NCBI GenBank assembly: GCA_003154025.1
Contig: PMCE01000135.1
Span: 23,809 to 30,717, forward strand
Source of the DNA: Syntrophaceae bacterium
Lineage (GTDB): Bacteria; Desulfobacterota; SM23-61
DNA: 6,909 bases
Direction of reading: 5' to 3'
Below are positions 1-5,230 of this stretch, one piece after another (the first letter of the stretch is position 1; every line of letters begins with the position of its first letter). The translations under genes and the position numbers were made by a program. A model generated the notes under the pieces. The model saw nothing but the letters and a program-made list of their open reading frames with translations, did not search any database and was not told the DNA's origin.

Positions 1-435
1 ACCATCGGAGGTCCGGTCTTGAATGCGCGGGGCGAAATCCTGGGAATGTCCCGGGGGGAATTGGCGGGTACCAGCTTTGAGGGAGCCCGGTTCGGCTTGG
101 CCATCAATATCGTGAAAGGCCTGATCGACCAGCGCCTCGCCCACCTGGAGGAGCGGATCAAGGAGAAAGAACAGTTCTACAAATACCTCTATGATGATCT
201 GTGGGTCGTCCTGTCCGCCGAGCATCAGGCTTACCAGAAGAAGCTCTCTGACCTCCAGGAGAAGGGGAGCCTCTCCGTCCATGAAGCAACCCAATTGGAC
301 CGGAAAGGCTTGCAGCCTCCCGACGGGCAATCTTCCATGAAGAACTGGGTTGCCGACCTGACCGAGAAGGTCATCCGGGGGGAACTCACCAAAGAACGGG
401 CTTCCGGCCGCATCAAAGCGCATTTCGAGCTTTAA
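1..435 (+). CDS. Trypsin-like (HtrA/DegP-type, S1C) serine protease homologue, 3' end only, probably inactive
   Basis: The reading frame is open from base 1 to a TAA at 433-435, so this is the 3' end of a gene that starts outside the window. The first visible residues read T-I-G-G-P-V-L-N-A-R-G-E-I-L-G, which matches the active-site block of trypsin-like proteases (GNSGGPLLN.RGEVIGI), followed by the usual closing strand F-G-L-A-I near visible residues 31-35. In the family the residue just before GGP is the nucleophilic Ser; here the codon is ATC (Ile), so catalysis is doubtful. HtrA proteins normally continue into a PDZ domain. This one instead has about 100 charged, mostly helical residues (LAHLEERIKEKEQFYKYL and onward, possible coiled coil). 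The TTG at 19 is an internal Leu codon of the protease block, not a start. Family assignment rests on a short stretch; the function of the tail is unknown. Confidence 0.72.
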   Translation, partial: TIGGPVLNARGEILGMSRGELAGTSFEGARFGLAINIVKGLIDQRLAHLEERIKEKEQFYKYLYDDLWVVLSAEHQAYQKKLSDLQEKGSLSVHEATQLDRKGLQPPDGQSSMKNWVADLTEKVIRGELTKERASGRIKAHFEL

Positions 436-586
436 CTCACTGCCTCAGTCCCTTCTCTCCCTGCCCCACTCCGCGTTTTCTTCTCTCTGGTGCTACACCG
501 TCAAGGGAACTTAAGGTGCCGCTTCAGAGAATGAAGATTCTAATCCCTAACCGGCCAAAAATGATCGAAAATGTAGTGGAGAAAAT

Positions 587-610
587 GGCCTAATTTATAC
601 TAGGCCTAGT
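587..610. promoter_or_regulatory. Palindrome overlapping a -10-like box, candidate operator
   Basis: ACTAGGCCTAGT at 599-610 is a perfect 12-bp palindrome. Its left end overlaps TATACT (596-601), a 5/6 match to the sigma70 -10 box, although no good -35 lies at the right distance. Its left half also pairs with GGCCTA at 587-592 to give a 6-bp stem with an 8-base loop, followed by a T-rich stretch. It could therefore be a repressor operator or a weak terminator for the upstream gene. Palindromes of this length arise by chance about once or twice in a window of this size, so confidence is low. Confidence 0.3.
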
Positions 611-724
611 TGGTTTTATATAACTTTTTCTTCATAGCTGCGGAAAATGGGCCAAAGCTCGGCCAGATTTACCTGCCTTGCTTCCCAAGTCCCGGTGAAA
701 AATAAACATCGCCCGGGTTTTCCC

Positions 725-754
725 TTGACAAATTCCGTCCTTCCTTATCAGAAT
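725..754 (+). promoter_or_regulatory. Candidate sigma70-type promoter of the carboxyltransferase gene
   Basis: A perfect -35 hexamer TTGACA (725-730) is followed after 18 bases by CAGAAT (749-754), a 4/6 match to the -10 box. Transcription would begin near 761 and leave a leader of about 30 bases before the ATG at 794. The -10 is imperfect, so an activator may be needed. Position and orientation fit expression of the downstream gene. Confidence 0.5.
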
Positions 755-793
755 ACCTTTTAGGTCCGGTGAATAACTTAGACGGAGCATGGA

Positions 794-2329
794 ATGGTTT
801 CCAAGTTACAAATAGATGAATTTCGGTTGAAGATGAAATCATTAGAAGATTCCGCTAAAAGTCCCCGCCAGGGGAAGCTGTCCCCCCTGGAGCGGATTGA
901 GGTCGTTTCCGATCCAGGGACCTTTGAGGAAATCGATGCCTTTCTAGAGAGCCTCCCCCCCAAATTCGGGCGTTCGAAAGGAAAGGTCACCACCAAACAG
1001 GGCGTGATCACTGGCCGCGCCTGCGTCCACGGGAGACAGATTTACCTTTACGCCCAGGACTCCAGTGTTGAAGCGGGTGCGCTCGGAGAGCGCGAGGGCC
1101 GGAAAATCTGCAAGGTGATCGACCTGGCTATGCAGAACGGCGTACCGATCGTTGCGCTTAACGATTCCGGGGGGGCCCGAGTCAGCGAAGGGGTCCGCAG
1201 TTTTGGGTACTGGAACATCTTTCAGCGGAATGTCACTGCTTCGGGGGTTGTGCCCCAGATATTCGCGATCATGGGCGCCTGCGCGGGGGGCGGAGCCTAT
1301 TCTCCCGCCCTTGGAGATTTTATTTTCATGATCAAGGAACAGGGATCGATGTTTGTCACCGGTCCCACGGTGGTGAAGTCGATCATCGGCCAGGAGGTTT
1401 CCAAGGAGCAGCTCGGAGGACCGCAGATCCACTCCCGGGTGAGCGGTGTAGCGCACTTTCTCGCCCCCACCGAGCGAGAATGCCTGGAGATGATCCGAAC
1501 CCTCTTGTCATACCTGCCTTCGAATAATCGGGAGAAGCCTCCCTGCGTAGATACCGGGGATGACCCCTGGCGAACGGACGAAAGCGTGGGAGACGTGGTC
1601 CCTGAGGACCCCAAAAAATCCTACGATATGCGCCAGGTCATCCGCAAGGTCTTCGACCGGGGCGAGTTCTTTGAGGTCCATCGTAACTTTGCCCAGAATA
1701 TTTTGACTGGGTTTGCGCGTTTGGCCGGCAACAGCGTCGGGGTCGTCGCCAGTCAGCCGCGATTCCTGGCCGGGGTTCTGGATATAAACGCTTCCGACAA
1801 GGCGGCCAGGTTCATCCGCTTCTGTGACGCCTTCAACATCCCCCTGATCAACCTGGTGGACGTCCCCGGTTATATGCCCGGGATCGAACAAGAGCACGGG
1901 GGTATCCTCCGGCATGGGGCGAAAATGATCTATGCCTACGCCGAGGCGACGGTTCCGAAGATTACCCTGGTGCTGCGAAAAGCCTATGGCGGAGCTCTAT
2001 CCGGCATGTGCGTTTCCAAGGAGCGGGGAGCGGATGAAGTGATTGCCTGGGTTTCTGCCGAGGTCGCGACACTGGGCGCCGAGGCGGCCGTCCAGATTTT
2101 TTTCGCCGAGGAGATTCGGAATAGCCCGGACCCGGAGAAACGCCGCCAGGAGTTGATCAAAGAATTCCAGGAAGAAGTGACCAGCGTCTACGCCATCGCG
2201 GCGACGGGCCGAATCGAAAGAATCATCGAGCCGAAGGATACCCGTCCCGTCCTGGTGAAGGCCCTGCGATCCCATTCCGGCAAATTGGAGCCTCTTCCCT
2301 GGAAAAAGCACGGCAACATCCCGTTGTAA
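794..2329 (+). CDS. Acyl-CoA carboxylase/decarboxylase carboxyltransferase subunit (PccB/MmdA family)
   Basis: A 511-residue protein of normal family length. Biotin-dependent carboxyltransferases move a carboxyl group between carboxybiotin and an acyl-CoA in the cytoplasm, as propionyl-CoA carboxylase beta chain or methylmalonyl-CoA decarboxylase alpha chain. Visible hallmarks: GKLSPLERIEVVSDPGTFEE (27-46), DSGGAR (124-129), the first oxyanion loop GACAGGGAYSPA (161-172), LLSYLPSNN (237-245), VPGYMPG..QE (357-367), HGAKMIYAYAEATVPKIT (374-391), RKAYGGA (395-401) and the C-terminal ending KKHGNIPL, typical of this family. Both crotonase-like halves are intact. Position 403, after AYGGAL, is Ser where PccB has a specificity-determining Asp, and the usual AWPTAE is AWVSAE, so the substrate need not be propionyl-CoA. 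The start at 794 has GGAG at 784-787, six bases upstream. Biotin carboxylase, biotin carrier and decarboxylase membrane subunits are absent from the window. Family certain; substrate and direction of reaction open. Confidence 0.93.
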   Translation: MVSKLQIDEFRLKMKSLEDSAKSPRQGKLSPLERIEVVSDPGTFEEIDAFLESLPPKFGRSKGKVTTKQGVITGRACVHGRQIYLYAQDSSVEAGALGEREGRKICKVIDLAMQNGVPIVALNDSGGARVSEGVRSFGYWNIFQRNVTASGVVPQIFAIMGACAGGGAYSPALGDFIFMIKEQGSMFVTGPTVVKSIIGQEVSKEQLGGPQIHSRVSGVAHFLAPTERECLEMIRTLLSYLPSNNREKPPCVDTGDDPWRTDESVGDVVPEDPKKSYDMRQVIRKVFDRGEFFEVHRNFAQNILTGFARLAGNSVGVVASQPRFLAGVLDINASDKAARFIRFCDAFNIPLINLVDVPGYMPGIEQEHGGILRHGAKMIYAYAEATVPKITLVLRKAYGGALSGMCVSKERGADEVIAWVSAEVATLGAEAAVQIFFAEEIRNSPDPEKRRQELIKEFQEEVTSVYAIAATGRIERIIEPKDTRPVLVKALRSHSGKLEPLPWKKHGNIPL

Positions 2330-2386
2330 GAGGTTCTCCGTTTAGGGTAATCAAATTGACTGACAAGAAAAGAAAAAAACGTATTG

Positions 2387-2502
2387 GCAATTGCTTGACA
2401 TCGATACCCCCCGGGTGCTAATTTTCCCGCTACATGGTGGTCACGACCCCGCCCAAAAAACCGCAGACGTCAGGCAGTCCATTCCCGGGTCCGCGCAATT
2501 GC
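2387..2502. repeat. Two copies of the palindrome GCAATTGC flanking the promoter and leader
   Basis: The 8-bp palindrome GCAATTGC occurs at 2387-2394, directly abutting the TTGACA -35 box, and again at 2495-2502, between the predicted transcription start and the ATG at 2522. Centres are 108 bp apart. I found no other copy in the intergenic sequence of the window. The arrangement would suit a regulator that binds both sites and loops the DNA, but the sites are short and no regulator gene is present. Confidence 0.4.
2395..2422 (+). promoter_or_regulatory. Candidate sigma70-type promoter upstream of the hydrolase gene
   Basis: The 192-bp gap after the carboxyltransferase holds a perfect TTGACA (2395-2400) and, after 16 bases, GCTAAT (2417-2422; 4/6 match to the -10 box). 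The predicted start lies near 2430, giving a leader of about 90 bases. This suggests that the hydrolase and the genes after it can be transcribed separately from the carboxyltransferase. No strong terminator is seen between the two genes. Confidence 0.45.
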
Positions 2503-2521
2503 CTTCTTAAGAAAGGGAAAC

Positions 2522-3382
2522 ATGCCCAAACTGAAAATCACCGGATTGAATATTTATTATGAAGAAGCGGGGAGCGGAATGCCCCTGGTTTTCGTCCACG
2601 AGTTCGCGGGCGACTGGCGCAGTTGGGAAAGTCAGATGCGTTTTTTCTCCGCTCGTTACCGGGCCGTGACTTACTCGGTGAGAGGGTATCTGCCTTCCGA
2701 CGTGCCCGATGGGCCGGACGGGTACGGTCAGGATTTTCAAGTCGAGGACCTGAAAGGCCTCCTGGATGGATTGGAGGTCGATCGGGCACACATTTGCGGA
2801 TTATCGATGGGCAGCTACACAACGCTCCTCTTCGGGCTCAAGTACCCGGCCCGCGCCCGCTCGCTGACCATCGCCGGTTCGGGCTACGGCAGCGGCAAAA
2901 ACCGGCAGGAATTTCAGGGAGAGATGGCGGGCCTAGCCGAAAAAATGCTCAAGGGAGGAATGGAGGCGGTGGACGAAAGGTATACGGTCAGCCCCTCCCG
3001 CGTGCAGCTGCAGAATAAGAACCCCCGAGGCTGGGAAGAATTCCGCCGGCAGTTCGCCGAGCACTCGCCGGTGGGTTCAGCATACACTCTTTTGGGGGTT
3101 CAGGCCCGTCGCCCGTCCATTTTGGAATTGGGAGGTTCTCTCCGGAAAATGGATTTGCCCGTTCTGGTGATTCTGGGGGACGAAGATGAACGGGGAATCG
3201 AGGGCAGCCTCTTCATGAAGCGAAGCATTCCCCGGGCCGGCCTCGAAATCTATCCCCGGAGCGGTCATGCGGTGAACCTGGAGGAGCCGGAACGCTTCAA
3301 TCGGTCGGTCCTTGACTTCATCACTGCCGTTGATGCCGGCCGTTGGGAACCCCGTGACCCGAGAAGCGTGGTTGCGTTTTAG
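2522..3382 (+). CDS. Alpha/beta hydrolase fold protein (putative esterase, lactonase or thioesterase)
   Basis: A 286-residue cytoplasmic protein with no signal peptide. It has the alpha/beta hydrolase landmarks in order: strand and oxyanion region PLVFVHEFAG (21-30), nucleophile elbow GLSMG with Ser95, acid strand LPVLVILGDED (212-222) with Asp222 (or Asp220) as the acid residue, and SGHAVNLEEPERF with His249. The triad is therefore complete. The usual HGxxG motif reads HEFAG, with Glu in place of the first Gly. A short lid lies between about 125 and 195. The family includes 3-oxoadipate enol-lactonase, haloperoxidases, esterases and C-C hydrolases, and sequence alone does not decide among them. 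The start ATG has AAGGGA a few bases upstream. The gene lies 82 bp before tctC, so the product probably acts on the compound imported by the TTT system or a derivative of it; this is inference from position. Confidence 0.85.
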   Translation: MPKLKITGLNIYYEEAGSGMPLVFVHEFAGDWRSWESQMRFFSARYRAVTYSVRGYLPSDVPDGPDGYGQDFQVEDLKGLLDGLEVDRAHICGLSMGSYTTLLFGLKYPARARSLTIAGSGYGSGKNRQEFQGEMAGLAEKMLKGGMEAVDERYTVSPSRVQLQNKNPRGWEEFRRQFAEHSPVGSAYTLLGVQARRPSILELGGSLRKMDLPVLVILGDEDERGIEGSLFMKRSIPRAGLEIYPRSGHAVNLEEPERFNRSVLDFITAVDAGRWEPRDPRSVVAF

Positions 3383-3464
3383 GTGCTCTTCAGGCCAATA
3401 GGGTCGGATCATAGGCAACGAGGACCCACGAGTTTTTCTTATTTAATTTTCTAAAGGAGGAGTT

Positions 3465-4430
3465 ATGAGGCGTTTATTCGGTTTTTTATTCCTGGTTATG
3501 TTATCCGTATCTTTCTTGGTGTCGGCTGCATCTGCCGGGTACCCGGACCGGCAGATCAACATGCTTGTGGGACTTGCCCCCGGCGGGTCCAATGACATCT
3601 TCGCGCGGACGCTGGCGGAGGCTTTGAAAGGCATTCTTCCCCAACCCGTTGTGGTCGTCAATAAGACTGGGGGGAGCGCCAGCATTGCTACTTCCGACGT
3701 AGTTCATTCCCGGTCCGACGGTTATAACCTGCTCACGGTGTATTCACCGGCGGTAACCATTTTGCCGCATACAAACCCTAATCTCCCCTACAAGGGGCCG
3801 GGAAACCTCCAGTTCGTCAGCCCAATGGGGACCATCCCCATCGTACTTGGTTCCCGGAGCAACGCCCCCTGGAAAACCCTGCAGGAAATGGTCGAGTATG
3901 CCCGGAAGAATCCGGGAAAAGTGAAGCTCGGCCACACCGGCATCGGCAGCCTGGCTCATCTGGCCGGAGAGGACTTAAATCAAGCCGCGAAGGTGGACAT
4001 CAGTCTGGTTCCTTTTACGGGCACGGCACCCGTGGTCACAGCCATCCTGGGCGGCCATGTGGATCTGGTGACGACCAACCCGACCCCCCTGCTCGGGGCC
4101 CTTCGGGCCGGCACGATGCGGGTCCTGGCCATTTACAGCGAAAAACGTTCGCCGGCGTATCCGGACGTACCTACACTGCAGGAGTGTGGATATAACGTGG
4201 GCAGCCATAATACGCGATACGTTGCAGCCGGACCCAAGGGGCTGCCGAAGGAGATCGTGCAGACCCTTTATAACGCCTGCACCAAGGCCATGAAAAGCGA
4301 GTCTTTCCAGAAGTTCGCCCAGGGAAATGAAGTGACCGTCGATTACGGAACCCTGGAGGAAATCGCCCAAAAACTGCAAGCGGATTGGGACTTCTACGAA
4401 AAATTTTTAAAGAAAGTAAAGCTACAGTAA
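3465..4430 (+). CDS. tctC: TctC/Bug-family periplasmic substrate-binding protein of a TTT transporter
   Basis: A 321-residue protein. The N-terminus has a Sec signal peptide: Met-Arg-Arg, a hydrophobic core FGFLFLVMLSVSFLV, and a likely cleavage after Ala-Ser-Ala (residue 24), leaving a mature start GYPDRQINMLV. YPDR.I followed by LAPGGSNDIFAR (38-48) is the signature start of Bug proteins. Further family marks are VVVVNKTGG (62-70), DGYNLL (85-90), VPFTGTAPVVTAILGGHVDL (182-201) and the LAIYSEKRSPAYPDVPTLQE block (221-240). It captures a carboxylate-bearing ligand in the periplasm and hands it to TctA/TctB. The loop that usually reads PGAGG is TGGSA here, which may affect ligand choice. The start is well supported by AAAGGAGG at 3453-3460, four bases before the ATG. 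Tight linkage to tctB (18 bp) shows a shared transcript. The ligand cannot be deduced. Confidence 0.93.
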   Translation: MRRLFGFLFLVMLSVSFLVSAASAGYPDRQINMLVGLAPGGSNDIFARTLAEALKGILPQPVVVVNKTGGSASIATSDVVHSRSDGYNLLTVYSPAVTILPHTNPNLPYKGPGNLQFVSPMGTIPIVLGSRSNAPWKTLQEMVEYARKNPGKVKLGHTGIGSLAHLAGEDLNQAAKVDISLVPFTGTAPVVTAILGGHVDLVTTNPTPLLGALRAGTMRVLAIYSEKRSPAYPDVPTLQECGYNVGSHNTRYVAAGPKGLPKEIVQTLYNACTKAMKSESFQKFAQGNEVTVDYGTLEEIAQKLQADWDFYEKFLKKVKLQ

Positions 4431-4436
4431 CGGAAT

Positions 4437-4448
4437 AGGAGGAGAAGG
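4437..4448 (+). promoter_or_regulatory. Shine-Dalgarno site fixing the GTG start of tctB
   Basis: AGGAGG at 4437-4442 lies six bases before a GTG at 4449-4451, inside the 18-bp tctC-tctB gap. This near-perfect site supports the GTG start; the next in-frame ATG (4530-4532) would remove the first membrane segment. Confidence 0.8.
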
Positions 4449-4898
4449 GTGAAACGGGCACGTCTGGTGTTGGCTGCCGGGGGTTTGCTGCTTGGGATTG
4501 TTTACTTGGCGGCCACTTGGAGATATCCGATGGGTACCCTGAGGCATCCCGGGCCGGGCCTTTACCCCCTGATGGTGGCTGGTCTGCTGCTGCTTTCATC
4601 TTTCGCAACCGCCTGGGAAAGCAGGTCCATGGCCATGGGCGCTATCGAATGGCCGCAGGGGGCCGGACGATGGCGGATGGCGGCGATCCTTCTGGCGGTT
4701 ATTACCTATATTGTCCTGCTGCCGAACGCAGGCCACCTTATCGCCTGCGCCGTGACCACTTTAATTTCTTTGCAGGCCCTCGGCGGGCTGCGCTGGCCGA
4801 CCAAGATTTTCCTGGCGGTCTTTTTCGGGGTGGCGTCTTTTTATCTGTTCAATAATCTTCTCGGTGTCCCGCTGCCCGGTAGAATCTGGTTTGGGTAG
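4449..4898 (+). CDS. tctB: TctB-family small membrane subunit of a TTT transporter
   Basis: A 149-residue, very hydrophobic protein starting with GTG. Predicted membrane segments lie at about 6-23, 42-58, 79-95, 97-113 and 116-135, close to the four to five of TctB (DUF1468) proteins. The family mark HPGPGLYPLMVAGLLLL follows the first segment, and the end LLGVPLPGRIWFG matches the usual C-terminus (LGVPLP). TctB is the small inner-membrane partner of TctA; it is needed for transport but its exact role is poorly known, and TctB sequences are poorly conserved, so the assignment leans on context as well as motifs. It follows tctC by 18 bp and was surely co-transcribed with it. Unusually, 332 bp separate it from tctA instead of the normal short gap or overlap. 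Confidence 0.88.
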   Translation: MKRARLVLAAGGLLLGIVYLAATWRYPMGTLRHPGPGLYPLMVAGLLLLSSFATAWESRSMAMGAIEWPQGAGRWRMAAILLAVITYIVLLPNAGHLIACAVTTLISLQALGGLRWPTKIFLAVFFGVASFYLFNNLLGVPLPGRIWFG

Positions 4899-4937
4899 TC
4901 GCCCTAGCCCGATTGTGTTCATTCACGTGGGCCATTA

Positions 4938-4951
4938 AGAAAGATCTTTCT
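4938..4951. promoter_or_regulatory. 14-bp perfect palindrome AGAAAGATCTTTCT
   Basis: A perfect inverted repeat centred on GATC lies 40 bp after the tctB stop. Chance predicts such a palindrome in about 2% of gaps of this length. It could be a binding site for a dimeric regulator, or the stem of a short RNA structure. No regulator gene is present in the window to pair it with. Confidence 0.35.
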
Positions 4952-5055
4952 AATCGATTTGAAGATCGAAAAATACTTTCGTAATAACCCCAATATTCTC
5001 TCGACTCGGGAATTCGGATCAAGGTCTAAGCAATGATTCCCCGTGTCACGTCCCC

Positions 5056-5084
5056 CTCCCACTGATTCGCGCCCGGGGTGGGAG
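5056..5084 (+). terminator. Candidate terminator or attenuator hairpin after tctB
   Basis: CTCCCAC (5056-5062) pairs exactly with GTGGGAG (5078-5084) around a 15-base loop that is itself GC-rich, with a possible extra U-G pair inside. The sequence after it (TCAATCTTTAATCATTTTCC) is T-rich but not an uninterrupted T run, so this is a weak intrinsic terminator or an attenuator. Partial read-through would lower tctA expression relative to tctC and tctB. Confidence 0.4.
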
Positions 5085-5183
5085 TCAATCTTTAATCATT
5101 TTCCGTTGGCAATGTTTTTTTCGGTGAGGGATATAAGCGGCAGGATTCGGAAGCCTAGGATGGCTCCTTCACCCGTTCGGTTG

Positions 5184-5212
5184 TTGAGAAAAAAATAGCG
5201 CTGTCGTATTAA
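5184..5212 (+). promoter_or_regulatory. Candidate promoter directly before tctA
   Basis: TTGAGA (5184-5189, 5/6 match to the -35 box) is followed at the ideal 17-base spacing by TATTAA (5207-5212, 4/6 match to the -10 box). Transcription would start near 5219, leaving only about 12 bases before the ATG, just enough to include the AGGGGA site at 5221-5226. A second option further up, TTGGCA (5106-5111) with TATAAG (5132-5137), has better boxes but a 20-base spacer. Confidence 0.35.
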
Positions 5213-5230
5213 GTAAGCATAGGGGAAAAA

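Larger units (their letters stand above)
436..793. other. Intergenic region with regulatory signals, no gene
   Basis: This 358-bp gap holds no convincing coding frame. The first part (436-530) is pyrimidine-rich, without a clear terminator for the upstream gene. The middle (540-640) is AT-rich and carries short AAAATG repeats, an inverted repeat GGCCTA/TAGGCC (587-592 and 601-606) and a 12-bp palindrome (599-610). The last 70 bases carry a promoter and the ribosome binding site of the carboxyltransferase gene. A mini-frame from the ATG at 789 (8 codons, stop at 813-815) overlaps the true start but sits too close to the GGAG to be translated well. Confidence 0.7.
4899..5230. other. Long structured gap between tctB and tctA
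   Basis: This 332-bp stretch is more AT-rich than the genes around it and has no convincing coding frame. It holds, in order, a 14-bp palindrome (4938-4951), a short inverted repeat TCGAT/ATCGA just after it, a GC-rich hairpin (5056-5084), a run of seven T (5115-5121), a small hairpin GGAAGCC/GGCTCC with one bulged A (5149-5167) and a candidate promoter (5184-5212). A 12-codon frame from the ATG at 5160 has no ribosome binding site. The region probably ends or attenuates the tctCB transcript and restarts transcription for tctA. Confidence 0.65.

Noticed and set aside
19..435. A complete small gene starting at the TTG at 19
   Set aside because: The frame is open upstream to base 1, and the residues before the TTG (T-I-G-G-P-V) belong to the protease block, so the gene is truncated by the window rather than starting here.
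789..815. Upstream mini-frame ATG...TAG overlapping the carboxyltransferase start
   Set aside because: The GGAG lies only one base from this ATG but six from the ATG at 794, and the frame has only 8 codons with no sign of an attenuation role.
944..1915. Long minus-strand frames opposite the carboxyltransferase
   Set aside because: They are shadows of a well-supported + strand gene with normal codon bias and intact family motifs.
3442..3447. TTTAAT -10 box just before tctC
   Set aside because: Transcription would start inside the Shine-Dalgarno site and there is no -35 box at the right distance.
5106..5122. Sigma54 promoter suggested by TTGGCA before a T run
   Set aside because: The GC of the -12 element is missing at the required distance from GG.
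5160..5198. 12-codon leader peptide frame before tctA
   Set aside because: No ribosome binding site at usable distance and no run of regulatory codons.
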